The position numbers and the translations under genes are program-made. A model generated the notes under the pieces. That model saw only the letters and a list, made by a program, of their open reading frames with translations. It was not told the DNA's origin and did no database searches. A DNA stretch of 38,423 nt from DATKHF01 sp035510355 (GTDB lineage Bacteria; Patescibacteriota; Saccharimonadia; Saccharimonadales; UBA4665), in the NCBI GenBank assembly GCA_035510355.1, contig DATKHF010000020.1, positions 1 through 38,423 of the forward strand. Direction: 5' to 3'. Below are positions 8,245 to 16,396 of this stretch, piece after piece. Each line of letters begins with the position of its first letter. Position 1 is the stretch's first letter.

Positions 8245-9000
8245 CTAGCCTGCAGCTTCTAAAATTCCCGTCAGAGCCGTGGCCGTATCTTCCCAGTGTG
8301 AAACTTCAATTGAATCGATACCCATGGCTTTCACTGGATAGTCGTTACCACCTTCGACCAGTTTATCGCCCATATAGAGGATCTCACCCTTCTCAATTCC
8401 TGTTATTTTCATAAGTTTACGCATGCCGTAAGCCTTGTCTATGCCAGGTTTTGTGACGTCAATGGAGGTAGTACCGGCCGCCCTTACTTCAAACTCTGGA
8501 ATCATCGGGGCAATGATAGCTCGTAGTTTCTGTTTTTTCTCTCCGTTTGGGTCCCAAGCTTCTTTGGCCTCTAGCGGTGCTTCTTGTCCAAGCGTTGATA
8601 ATGTAATCTGGCTCTCGCGGTCTTCAATTAACTGACCCCAAGGCTTTTTGGATCGCCAACCGGACTCACTAAAACCCTTATCGAGTGCGGCTATGATTTT
8701 AGTCTTTTGGTCTTTGGTAAGATTCTCGGCATAGATTTGCTGCCAGCCGGATCCCGGCCTAAAGGCATAATAGCGCGTACCGCTCGTTGGCATCAGGTGT
8801 AAATTTTCAAGTTGGGCTGGCTCGCTCGGCAAGTTAGCGAGTATTTGCCGTTGGAACAGTTCGTATTTACCTCCAGAGATGATGCAAACCTGGAACGTTT
8901 TGAGAGCCCTGTCCAACAGCTCGCCCATTCTATCAGGTAACGGTGCTTTACTCGGAGCTAGGGTCCCGTCTAGGTCAAAGGCTAATAGTTTCTTTCGCAT
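8245..9000 (-). CDS. HAD-IIB hydrolase, phosphomannomutase-like
   Basis: This encodes 251 residues of the HAD superfamily with a C2b cap. Motif I is FDLDGT (8-13, Asp9 nucleophile and Asp11). The motif II Ser is in IISGG (40-44), Lys189 is in PGIDKAYG, and motif IV is GDKLVEGGNDYPV (211-223). The GGNDYP signature and the overall length resemble eukaryote-type phosphomannomutase (PMM2), which converts mannose-6-phosphate to mannose-1-phosphate. The cap contains PWGQLIEDRESQITLSTLGQ, which fits the substrate-binding cap of this family. A mannose-1-phosphate supply would feed the gmd/rmd route in this window, although no manC is seen. A phosphatase role is possible. ATG 9000 has GGAG six bases upstream. 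Confidence 0.75.
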   Translation of the reverse strand: MRKKLLAFDLDGTLAPSKAPLPDRMGELLDRALKTFQVCIISGGKYELFQRQILANLPSEPAQLENLHLMPTSGTRYYAFRPGSGWQQIYAENLTKDQKTKIIAALDKGFSESGWRSKKPWGQLIEDRESQITLSTLGQEAPLEAKEAWDPNGEKKQKLRAIIAPMIPEFEVRAAGTTSIDVTKPGIDKAYGMRKLMKITGIEKGEILYMGDKLVEGGNDYPVKAMGIDSIEVSHWEDTATALTGILEAAG

Positions 9001-9075
9001 ACATGTCTCCTTTTGTAGTAATATTACCAGCTTTTTTCCTCATATCCTCCTTATATTGTAGAATATAGGCAGGCT

Positions 9076-10113
9076 ATGAATAAACTACTTGTAACCGGTG
9101 GCGTTGGATTTATTGGCTCGAACTTTGTGCAGTATATCGTCGATACATATCCTGACTATGAAATTATTGTCGTCGATTCCCTTACCTATGCCGGCGATCG
9201 TGGTCGGTTAGCTGCAGTTGAAGATAGGATTCAGTTTGTTCAAGCTGATATTTGCAACTATGACAAGATGGTGGAGCTCATGAAGGATGTCGACATTGTT
9301 GCGCACTTTGCCGCCCACACCCATGTCGATCGTTCAATTGCTGACCCGGGTCCCTTTCTGCAGACCAATGTTCTCGGCACTGATTCAGTTGCCAGAGCAG
9401 CCATTAAACAAGGTGTGAAGCGTTTTCACCATGTATCAACTGATGAAGTTTTCGGTACGCTTGAAATTGGCAGTCCGGAAAGATTTAACGAAAAAACTCC
9501 CTATAATCCTCGCAGTCCTTACTCAGCATCGAAAGCCTCCAGTGACCACATTGTTAGGTCTTATGGTGAGACTTACGGCTTACCCTACACTATAACGAAC
9601 TGCTCAAACAATTACGGACCCTGGGATTCTCCCGGCCGTGTTATACCAGTGTTTATAACCAACGCTCTTCGCGACAAGCCACTACCCGTCTATGGTAACG
9701 GCCAAGCTATCCGTGATTATCTGTTTGTTACTGACCACTGTTCGGCTATCGATTTAGCTATCCACAAAGGTGAACTTGGCGAAACATACTGCGTTGGCGG
9801 TGCAGCCCAGCGTAACGGTGTGCAGATTGCTGAAACAATTCTGAATATTTTAGGCAAGCCTAAAACTCTTTTGCAGTATGTGGAGGATCGTCCAGGTCAC
9901 GACATGCGCTATGACATTGATCCAACATACATAGAGCAAAAACTCGGCTGGAAGCAAAGCGTCTCGTTCCAGGAAGGTATTCGTCAAACCATCGACTGGT
10001 ACAAAACACACACTGATTGGTGGAATTCTTTTGCTGAGCGATTTGACTTACAGCGAGACAGTGGCCTGTATAAGCAGAAATCTGAAGCGGGAGTACGGGA
10101 GCAGGGACAATAA
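9076..10113 (+). CDS. rfbB: dTDP-glucose 4,6-dehydratase
   Basis: This encodes 345 residues of an extended short-chain dehydrogenase. It converts dTDP-glucose to dTDP-4-keto-6-deoxyglucose using bound NAD. The Rossmann motif TGGVGFIGSNF is at 7-17, DSLTYAGD at 34-41, and the active-site triad lies in STDEVFG (121-127, including Asp-Glu) and YSASK (149-153, Tyr149 and Lys153). RDYLFVTDHC, typical of RmlB, follows in the C-terminal half. It is the first gene of a tightly packed plus-strand operon making dTDP-L-rhamnose. Its stop overlaps the rfbC start as TAATG. The tail beyond residue 325 is rich in charged residues and probably variable. Confidence 0.95.
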   Translation: MNKLLVTGGVGFIGSNFVQYIVDTYPDYEIIVVDSLTYAGDRGRLAAVEDRIQFVQADICNYDKMVELMKDVDIVAHFAAHTHVDRSIADPGPFLQTNVLGTDSVARAAIKQGVKRFHHVSTDEVFGTLEIGSPERFNEKTPYNPRSPYSASKASSDHIVRSYGETYGLPYTITNCSNNYGPWDSPGRVIPVFITNALRDKPLPVYGNGQAIRDYLFVTDHCSAIDLAIHKGELGETYCVGGAAQRNGVQIAETILNILGKPKTLLQYVEDRPGHDMRYDIDPTYIEQKLGWKQSVSFQEGIRQTIDWYKTHTDWWNSFAERFDLQRDSGLYKQKSEAGVREQGQ

Positions 10114-10688
10114 TGGCAAACTTACCGACCACCGAATTTGTTGCACACACCACAGATATTCCAGGTTTGCTGTTCTTTGATGTGAACTTTGTTGGCGATG
10201 ATCGCGGTTACTTTCAGGAAAAATATCAGAAAGCTAAGCTCGTAGCTGCCGGTATGCCAGATGGTTTTACGATTGTACAAAACAGCCTGTCATACAACAA
10301 AGAGCGTGGTGTTACGCGTGGTTTGCATGCTGAACCCTGGGACAAATATATTTCAGTTATCGCCGGACGTGTCTTTGCCGCATACGTAGATTTACGGCAG
10401 GGCGAGGGCTTTGGAAAAGTGGTAACGGTTGAGATTACTCCAACTAGAACAGTCTTTTTGCCGCAAGGCGTAGCTAACTCTTTTCAGACGCTTGAACCAG
10501 ATACCTACTATTTGTACAGCGTCAATGCTCATTGGAGTGCTGCAGGCTATGAGAAATATGTTTTCGTCAATTTAGAAGATCCGACGCTACACATCCAGTG
10601 GCCAATAGCTCTCGACAAAGCCATCTTGAATGACCGCGATCGTAATCATCCAAAGCTTTCAGAAGTAAAGCCTGTGGAGTTAGCGTGA
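10113..10688 (+). CDS. rfbC: dTDP-4-dehydrorhamnose 3,5-epimerase
   Basis: This encodes 191 residues of a cupin-fold epimerase acting on dTDP-4-keto-6-deoxyglucose. DDRGYFQEKYQ (29-39) opens the core. The catalytic base lies in RGLHAEPWDKYISVIAGRVF (69-88, His72 and Lys78), and PQGVANSFQTLEPDTYYLYSV (117-137) carries the expected Tyr region. The RGLHAEPWDKY and GVANSF forms resemble the Gram-positive (streptococcal) RmlC type rather than the enterobacterial one, which has GFAHGF. Position between rfbB and rfbD confirms the role. It starts one base inside the rfbB stop (TAATG) and overlaps rfbD by GTGA. Confidence 0.92.
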   Translation: MANLPTTEFVAHTTDIPGLLFFDVNFVGDDRGYFQEKYQKAKLVAAGMPDGFTIVQNSLSYNKERGVTRGLHAEPWDKYISVIAGRVFAAYVDLRQGEGFGKVVTVEITPTRTVFLPQGVANSFQTLEPDTYYLYSVNAHWSAAGYEKYVFVNLEDPTLHIQWPIALDKAILNDRDRNHPKLSEVKPVELA

Positions 10689-11542
10689 ATCCATCCGAGT
10701 TTCTCATTGTCGGCGCCAAAGGTCAGCTCGGGCTTGCCTTGCAGGCCCAGTATCCTGGCGCCCAAGCAGCTGATGTTAGTGAATTAGATATTACTAACCT
10801 AGGCTCAGTCGCAAACTATGATTGGTCAAAAGTAAAAGTTATTTTAAATGCAGCTGCCTATACAAATGTCGAAGAGGCCGAAAACCCAGAGGGTCGTATC
10901 GCTGCTTGGAAAGTTAATGCTACGGCTGTGGGCTACTTAGCTAAGATTGCTAACAAGTATGGCCTTACCTTGGTACACATCTCGACGGCTTATGTCTTTA
11001 ACGGCACGCTTGATATGCATAAAGAGGATGAGCCATTAAGCCCGCTTTCCAGTTATGGATCATCCAAAGCAGCTGGAGATGTAGCTGCCTCTCAAGCTGA
11101 TAAGTTTTACATTATCCGCTCATCAGCCGTGATCGGCGACGGTAAAAATTTTGTGCGTTCAATATTCGAAGCGGGCAAGAAAGGTATTTCACCTAGTGTA
11201 GTGTCCGATGAAACAGATCGGCCAACCTTTACTTCTGAGCTCGTCAAAGGTATTGATTTTCTTTTGACGAAACAAGCTCCGTACGGAATTTATAACGTGA
11301 CAAACAGTGGCGATGTGGTTACCTGGGCAGATCTAGCTCGTGTTGTATATAAGGAAGCTGGCTTCGATAGTTTAGTTGTCTCTGACTCAACTGCAGCCAA
11401 ATATTTTGCCGGTAAAGCAATAGCTGATAAGCGTCCAATCCATGGTGCGCTAGCTTTATCAAAAATGGAAAAGATGGGTTTTATGTTTACCGACTGGCGT
11501 GAAGATTTGAAAATATATATAGAAAAGGAGCTTGTATCATGA
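10685..11542 (+). CDS. rfbD: dTDP-4-dehydrorhamnose reductase
   Basis: This encodes 285 residues and reduces dTDP-4-keto-L-rhamnose to dTDP-L-rhamnose with NAD(P)H. The Rossmann motif is GAKGQLGLAL (9-18), the D-V-S-E-L-D-I-T element follows, then ILNAAAYTNVEEAE. STAYVFNG and YGSSKAAGD carry the catalytic Thr/Tyr/Lys set. The start is GTG at 10685, overlapping the rfbC stop as GTGA, which is why no ATG is seen at the expected place. Its own stop overlaps the rfbA start as ATGA. Length is normal for the family. Confidence 0.92.
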   Translation: MNPSEFLIVGAKGQLGLALQAQYPGAQAADVSELDITNLGSVANYDWSKVKVILNAAAYTNVEEAENPEGRIAAWKVNATAVGYLAKIANKYGLTLVHISTAYVFNGTLDMHKEDEPLSPLSSYGSSKAAGDVAASQADKFYIIRSSAVIGDGKNFVRSIFEAGKKGISPSVVSDETDRPTFTSELVKGIDFLLTKQAPYGIYNVTNSGDVVTWADLARVVYKEAGFDSLVVSDSTAAKYFAGKAIADKRPIHGALALSKMEKMGFMFTDWREDLKIYIEKELVS

Positions 11543-12405
11543 AAGGTATCATTTTAGCTGGCGGGTCAGGTACCCGTCTGTACCCAATTACTATAGCTAT
11601 CAGTAAGCAGCTGATGCCTATATATGACAAACCTATGATTTATTATCCGCTGTCCACACTGATGTTGGCAGGCATTAATGAGATTCTGATTATCTCCACG
11701 CCACATGACCAGGAACAGTTTAAGAAACTACTAGGAGATGGCTCACAAATCGGTTGTCAGTTTAGTTATGCCGTGCAGGAAACTCCGAAAGGGTTAGCTG
11801 ATGCTTTTATTGTTGGAGCTGAATTCATTGGAAGTGAGAAAGTCGCAATGATCCTCGGGGACAATATATTCTATGGAGCTGGCATGGGCGATCAGTTACA
11901 AAGAAATAGAGACGTTGACGGAATGATCGGTTATGCGGCGCGGGTTAAGGACCCCACAGGCTACGGAATTTATGAGTTTGACGAACAAAATAATGTGTTA
12001 TCTATTGAAGAGAAACCGACTAATCCCAAATCAAATTTTGCAAATACAGGTCTTTATTTCTGTGACAACGAGGTAGTAGAAATCGCTCGACAGGTCCAGC
12101 CAAGTGAACGTGGCGAAGTTGAAATAACATCGGTACTCGATGCCTACTTACAAAGGGGCAAACTGAGAGTCTCGCTCTTAGAACGAGGCAGCGCCTGGCT
12201 AGACACCGGAACCTTCGATTCAATGATGGAAGCTTCTGAGTACATTCACGTCATTGAAAAGCGTACCGGTTTTAAAATAGGTTGTATTGAAGAAATTGCC
12301 TATCGCCGTGGCTTCATAAGCAAAGATCAGTTACTAAGCATCTCTGAACCGCTCAAAAAGTCCGGCTATGGCCATTACTTACTAGCAGTCGCTAATGCCG
12401 ATTAG
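11539..12405 (+). CDS. rfbA: Glucose-1-phosphate thymidylyltransferase
   Basis: This encodes 288 residues and joins dTTP and glucose-1-phosphate to give dTDP-glucose, the entry step of the rhamnose pathway. The nucleotidyltransferase signature GGSGTRLYPIT is at 7-17, followed by KQLMPIYDKPMIYYPLSTLM. GDNIFYG carries the metal-binding Asp, and EEKPTNPKSN and WLDTGTFDSMMEAS are typical of RmlA. An AGGAG precedes the ATG, which overlaps the rfbD stop (ATGA). The order B-C-D-A is complete and apparently functional. Confidence 0.95.
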   Translation: MKGIILAGGSGTRLYPITIAISKQLMPIYDKPMIYYPLSTLMLAGINEILIISTPHDQEQFKKLLGDGSQIGCQFSYAVQETPKGLADAFIVGAEFIGSEKVAMILGDNIFYGAGMGDQLQRNRDVDGMIGYAARVKDPTGYGIYEFDEQNNVLSIEEKPTNPKSNFANTGLYFCDNEVVEIARQVQPSERGEVEITSVLDAYLQRGKLRVSLLERGSAWLDTGTFDSMMEASEYIHVIEKRTGFKIGCIEEIAYRRGFISKDQLLSISEPLKKSGYGHYLLAVANAD

Positions 12406-12413
12406 GAAACATC

Positions 12414-13781
12414 ATGCAGAAAACAACGAGCAAAAAAACACTACAGCACACTGACTCATTACAGGCTGCAAAAAAATGGTTGCAAAGTACACAAAATAAA
12501 TTGAGCAGCACGCTCCGGGGCCTACCACAACCCTATCTACGAGTTGGCTTTATCCTTGTACCGTGTGTGCTGTATGTCATCAGAGCGTGGCAATATATTA
12601 GTAACCCCCAGCTCTACGCTGAAGACGGGGCTACCTGGTTAACGACCGCCTACAACCAAGGCTTGCGGTCGCTCTTTACCCCCGATAACGGCTTTGCGCA
12701 CACTGCTGAACGTATATGGGCCCTCCTTGTCACGCTATTTCCCCTGAGCTATGCACCGTTATTATTTGATGGTGGTGGCTTTCTCCTCTTCGTCTTGCTT
12801 TGCTACTACCTATTTTCTACCCGGCTGCAGATTGTAACCAATAATTACCAGCGCCTGTTCATGGGCTTATCACTAGGATTAATCGCCAACTTTAGTGAAT
12901 TTTTCTTTAATTTTGCGAACTCTGTTTTCTTGCTGGGAATTATAGGTCTTTGCATATATCTTGCCAAGCCATCCAATAATCGAGCTGTCCGAGTGCTGGA
13001 GAAGGTGCTCTTTGTGGTTACTTGTGTCACGTTACCCTTCGCCTGGTTTTTCATTCTGATTGCCCTATTCGATTCCCTATGGAGAAAACAAAGAAAACTA
13101 TTCTTTCTGGTGGTCAGCGCCCTGGGTAGCATCATACAACTACTGATACATCACTTTTCTACCTACCAAAGACAAACTATTCCAATATCTACCTTAGCCA
13201 GTTCACGCTACACCGTAATAGAGTTTTACAATCAGATTGTCACTCCCGCTCTTCGCTTCACCAGAATTGATGTAAGCCCCACCATTTCGGAACACCACTT
13301 TTTACTGATGCTTCTTTTCTGCTTGTTGTTACTTGGCTTTTTGTTCTACGTAGCTGTGAGGCACGCCACGCCAAGCTTAAAATATCTGCTGTTTTTCTTA
13401 GCAGTATTCACTGTTTCAGCCTTTACTGGACCGCTGGTTGGCGGTCATCTGAGTCCAGCTAACATTTTAAAATATATGGATACGGCTCAGTTTGGTAATC
13501 GCTATTTCTTTTATGGCATTTTTGGCATGTTGCTTATGTTTGGCCTCACCACCAGTCTCTATATAAAACGCCAGGCACTTTATTGGTTCCTGTTACTCTT
13601 CATAAGTTTCAGCTTATTTAGTTCTGCGCTTTATAGTTCATTCTTTATTCAAAAGGGCTTCGTCAATGACACACCAGCTTATAAAAAAGGTCTTGCGGAA
13701 CTTTCCAAAGCCAAGCCAGGAAAGACCATAACTATTCCGGAGAATCCAGCGGGTTGGTTTATTGAGCTAAAGGCTAAGTAA
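12414..13781 (+). CDS. Polytopic membrane protein, possible GT-C-like transferase
   Basis: This encodes 455 residues with about ten transmembrane segments, after a soluble Lys/Gln-rich start of about 45 residues. The first extracytoplasmic loop has NPQLYAEDGATWLTTAY, where an acidic pair sits at the place GT-C glycosyltransferases keep their catalytic Asp/Glu. A second loop has FANSVFLLG, and the C-terminus ends in a short soluble segment (KPGKTITIPENPAGWF). I do not recognise a named family. The first-loop acidic motif, many helices and position right after rfbA (8 bases away, AGGAAA before the start) suggest a transferase acting on lipid-linked sugar outside the membrane, perhaps with rhamnose. 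Function is inference. Confidence 0.65.
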   Translation: MQKTTSKKTLQHTDSLQAAKKWLQSTQNKLSSTLRGLPQPYLRVGFILVPCVLYVIRAWQYISNPQLYAEDGATWLTTAYNQGLRSLFTPDNGFAHTAERIWALLVTLFPLSYAPLLFDGGGFLLFVLLCYYLFSTRLQIVTNNYQRLFMGLSLGLIANFSEFFFNFANSVFLLGIIGLCIYLAKPSNNRAVRVLEKVLFVVTCVTLPFAWFFILIALFDSLWRKQRKLFFLVVSALGSIIQLLIHHFSTYQRQTIPISTLASSRYTVIEFYNQIVTPALRFTRIDVSPTISEHHFLLMLLFCLLLLGFLFYVAVRHATPSLKYLLFFLAVFTVSAFTGPLVGGHLSPANILKYMDTAQFGNRYFFYGIFGMLLMFGLTTSLYIKRQALYWFLLLFISFSLFSSALYSSFFIQKGFVNDTPAYKKGLAELSKAKPGKTITIPENPAGWFIELKAK

Positions 13782-13794
13782 ACGTTTTTAGTCC

Positions 13795-14985
13795 TTAGGT
13801 ACTGGTTTTTGCAATCAACTCTGTTTTAGGCAGCATAAAATATTTTGAGGCTAAGGCACATATAATAGCCAGCACGGCTAACGCCAAATAGGTGAACGGC
13901 ACAGGAGTATAGCCAAACAGGAAAGGTCCATAAGAAAATATGACCACTACCTGGGCAACCACTGCGATACCGGCATACAATTTGGTGGGATAGGCAAACG
14001 CTAATATGAGACTGCCTATTGTCGCTGGGAAGAAGTAGCGTTCATGCATTTCGGGCAATAGAAACGGCACAACATAGAGTACCAATGAGGTACATAGTAG
14101 CAGTTCGGCTTTAGAGAATTTCTTATGTTCCAGAGTGTAGACAAGAATGAATAAACAAGCGGCAACTGCGACGCCTATGCCCAGATGATACAAAAGCGGA
14201 AAGTAGCTAGCTGGAAACCACTGATATAGGTTAGGCGCGTTAAGTGTCAAATAGCCGCTGCCTACTTGAGCCTGGGCCGGATAAATGTTAAGCAGTGAAT
14301 GCAGTGATCTGCCGGCTATCATTGGAGGTAGGGTTAGCACCAGAAAAGCGCCGACTGCCCAAATTGCGTCATACCAACGTATGCGTTTGAAGATCATTAT
14401 GAGCAGTACGGGCAAGAAAAAGATGGCTTGGAACTTCACTGCAATGGCTATCCCAAACCATATCCAGGCCCATCTACTATTGTTGCGCAGGCCGGCATAC
14501 AAGCTAAATACCACTCCAGCTATGTACAATTGGTCAAACTGTCCCCACATAACCCCGGTAACTAATACGGTTGGCAGAAACATGGTGGTGAGAGCGGCAA
14601 CCAGCGGTGTGTTTCCTTGTGGCCTAAAAACCTTGACGGCAAAGTAGACTGCAACAGCGAGAATGACATCAAAGGCCGCCATTATTCCCTTAAGAGCAAC
14701 CACTTTAGATATTGGTAGTAAAGTCGCAATATATATGAAATAGGTAAAGGGCGGATTGTAATTAGAATAGCCGTACTTAAAGCTATGAAAGCCGTGCGCT
14801 TTTGCAAAATTATACCAGTTAATGAATACTAGAAAGTCTCCGTTTTGATAATGAATCAAGCCTTTGCGGATTACTATTGACAGCACAAACAGCAGGCCAA
14901 AGCAGCCATATATGGCCCACTTTCTGGCTTTTTCATCATGCAAATCAATTGCTTCAAGGTATTTTTTTAGTCGTTGTCTCTTCAC
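13795..14985 (-). CDS. GT-C mannosyltransferase-like membrane protein (Gpi18-like)
   Basis: This encodes 396 residues with about ten membrane segments. The first loop has YQNGDFLVFINWYNFAKAHG, with the acidic residue expected of GT-C enzymes. Then come YNPPFTYFIY, GVMWGQFDQLYIAG and WIWFGIAIAVKFQAIFFLP, and near the end LPEMHERYFFPATIG. This combination is characteristic of the Gpi18-like mannosyltransferase group (COG5542) in bacteria. Such enzymes use a polyprenyl-phosphate sugar on the outer face. A donor could come from the Dpm1-like GT2 at 27362. It lies 49 bases downstream of a GtrA gene on the same strand and converges on the previous plus-strand gene. Confidence 0.75.
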   Translation of the reverse strand: MKRQRLKKYLEAIDLHDEKARKWAIYGCFGLLFVLSIVIRKGLIHYQNGDFLVFINWYNFAKAHGFHSFKYGYSNYNPPFTYFIYIATLLPISKVVALKGIMAAFDVILAVAVYFAVKVFRPQGNTPLVAALTTMFLPTVLVTGVMWGQFDQLYIAGVVFSLYAGLRNNSRWAWIWFGIAIAVKFQAIFFLPVLLIMIFKRIRWYDAIWAVGAFLVLTLPPMIAGRSLHSLLNIYPAQAQVGSGYLTLNAPNLYQWFPASYFPLLYHLGIGVAVAACLFILVYTLEHKKFSKAELLLCTSLVLYVVPFLLPEMHERYFFPATIGSLILAFAYPTKLYAGIAVVAQVVVIFSYGPFLFGYTPVPFTYLALAVLAIICALASKYFMLPKTELIAKTST

Positions 14986-15034
14986 GCTTGGATTAATAAT
15001 AGCACACTGGATTGGCGTGTTGTTTTTGGCTTAT

Positions 15035-15520
15035 CTATACAATTTTAGCGATGTCTTTGGCTTCACTATCGACTGGCGATTTCTTAAATACGACTCGAGA
15101 ATAAAACATATAGTTCCAGACCATGCCGATTAAAATGGCGGTCACTTTTGCCAAATTCAGTGATACCTTACTCTCAATTTTTATGAGGCTCAGTTGGTGC
15201 GTATGCTGGATAAGGTGGGTATACAACGGTCTGGTGAAGTAAATCACTATCGTTTGAATAAGTATTACACCGATACCAGTAGCTATGAAAAACTTTGCAA
15301 ATAACTTTGGGTTGGGGCTGTGTTCGTGCCGAAAGACAATGAAATGATTTAAGAAGTATGAGAGGGTAATTCCGACACTGACAGAAACTACATTCGCTAA
15401 CCACACCGGGAAATGGCCCACAAATACCAATGTATTAAGGATGGTGAGATCGGCTAGACTGTTAAACGAACCGACACATAGGTACCTTATCTTCTTGTAA
15501 TTCCACAGTTTTTTAAGCAT
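15035..15520 (-). CDS. GtrA family protein
   Basis: This encodes 161 residues with four hydrophobic segments and the standard GtrA opening: basic LWNYKKIRYLCVGSFNSLADLT, then LANVVSVSVGITLSYFLNHFIVF, whose N-H-F-x-V-F element is typical. It ends in a short soluble tail after VFKKSPVD. Members are proposed to flip polyprenyl-phosphate sugars. It precedes the Gpi18-like GT-C gene on the same strand, a natural pair of flippase and outer-face transferase. A 13-base palindrome (TACTCACTGAGTA, 15524-15536) sits immediately upstream of the start. Confidence 0.85.
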   Translation of the reverse strand: MLKKLWNYKKIRYLCVGSFNSLADLTILNTLVFVGHFPVWLANVVSVSVGITLSYFLNHFIVFRHEHSPNPKLFAKFFIATGIGVILIQTIVIYFTRPLYTHLIQHTHQLSLIKIESKVSLNLAKVTAILIGMVWNYMFYSRVVFKKSPVDSEAKDIAKIV

Positions 15521-15559
15521 ACTTACTCACTGAGTATTCTACAGGACGGAACGGAAGAA

Positions 15560-15676
15560 GTGAAGATTGGAATAGTGACACCTACCTATAATGAGACGGC
15601 GAATATTGAGCAACTGCCTACATCGACCATTCTTAAGAATCTAATACTAGTGCCCGGCATTCGAATGCGCGGTTAA
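15560..15676 (+). pseudogene. Collapsed GT2 (Dpm1-like) gene remnant, internal deletion
   Basis: A 38-codon frame from GTG 15560 to TAA 15676 reads KIGIVTPTYNETANIEQLP at its start and STILKNLILVPGIRMRG at its end. The first part matches the N-terminus of the intact GT2 at 27362 (KIAIATPTYNEAKNIKKLA). The second matches that protein's extreme C-terminus (NTILINLMLVPRLRFGRR). So the two ends of one glycosyltransferase gene are fused in frame, with about 200 middle codons missing, including the DxD site. GGAAGAAG before the GTG is a surviving ribosome site. It cannot be an active enzyme. The next GT2 gene starts at 15710. Confidence 0.75.
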
Positions 15677-15709
15677 GCATCACGGGCTCATAAGGAAACC
15701 ACAGCTACT

Positions 15710-16396
15710 TTGTACAGAAACCTGACAATAACTTTATGCCTGCCGTGTCGTAATGAGGGTAACCACCTGTCTAAAGTTATAAAAAAAGTACCTAAGATTG
15801 TCGATGAGATTATCGTCGTCAGCAATAAGTCGACTGATAATACCGTAGCGGTTGCTAAAAAACTGGGGGTAAAGGTAATTGAAGAAAACAATACCCTGAA
15901 CGGCATTGGCTATGGTTACGCGCATATTGCTGGTATTAAAGCCGCGACCAGCGATATTATTATGGGTGCAGATGGTGACGGCACCTATCCGTTCGAAAGT
16001 CTACCTGAAGTTATCGATAAACTCATCGATGAAAACTATGATTTTATATCTTGTAATCGTTATCCCACACTTGATGGAACCAAGATCCCTTTCAAGCTTC
16101 GTCTTGGTGTCTTTTTGCTTAACACCGAAGTATACGTCTTATACGGCATTAGAATTAAAGACATACTATCTGGTATGTGGGTATTTAAACGTTCCGTAAG
16201 AAAGAAGCTGCACCTGACGGCTGGTGACTGGAACCTTAGTCCGCAAATTAAGATTAACGCAGCTACTGCTGCGGGCATAAAATTTGGTGAGCTCAGTATC
16301 GCTCAGCATCAGAGATGGGGTGAGTCACATCAAAAATACTTTCAGACGGGCATATCGCATGCCTGGTGGATACTGAAGCATCGCTTTTCGAACTAA
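15710..16396 (+). CDS. GT2 family glycosyltransferase, polyprenyl-phosphate sugar synthase-like
   Basis: This encodes 228 residues, a single GT-A domain without membrane helices. LTITLCLPCRNEGNHL opens the fold, DEIIVVSNKSTDNT holds the nucleotide-binding Asp region, and GADGDGTYPFESLPEV (about residues 85-100) supplies the DxD metal site. KDILSGMWVFKRSVRKKL matches the acceptor region of dolichyl-phosphate-hexose synthase-like enzymes. The start is TTG at 15710, with AGGA about 15 bases upstream; no better in-frame start exists. It converges with the DUF2142-like gene, sharing a few bases at the stops. Donor and acceptor are unknown; a lipid-phosphate acceptor is likely. Confidence 0.82.
   Translation: MYRNLTITLCLPCRNEGNHLSKVIKKVPKIVDEIIVVSNKSTDNTVAVAKKLGVKVIEENNTLNGIGYGYAHIAGIKAATSDIIMGADGDGTYPFESLPEVIDKLIDENYDFISCNRYPTLDGTKIPFKLRLGVFLLNTEVYVLYGIRIKDILSGMWVFKRSVRKKLHLTAGDWNLSPQIKINAATAAGIKFGELSIAQHQRWGESHQKYFQTGISHAWWILKHRFSN

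Noticed and set aside
9001..9043. Minus-strand short ORF with AAGGAGG ahead of the HAD gene (ATG at 9043)
   Set aside because: The spacing between AAGGAGG and ATG is only two bases and the peptide overlaps the HAD start in another frame; it may be a leader but there is no support.
15524..15536. Palindrome TACTCACTGAGTA upstream of the second GtrA gene as an operator
   Set aside because: Single copy and short; could be chance.
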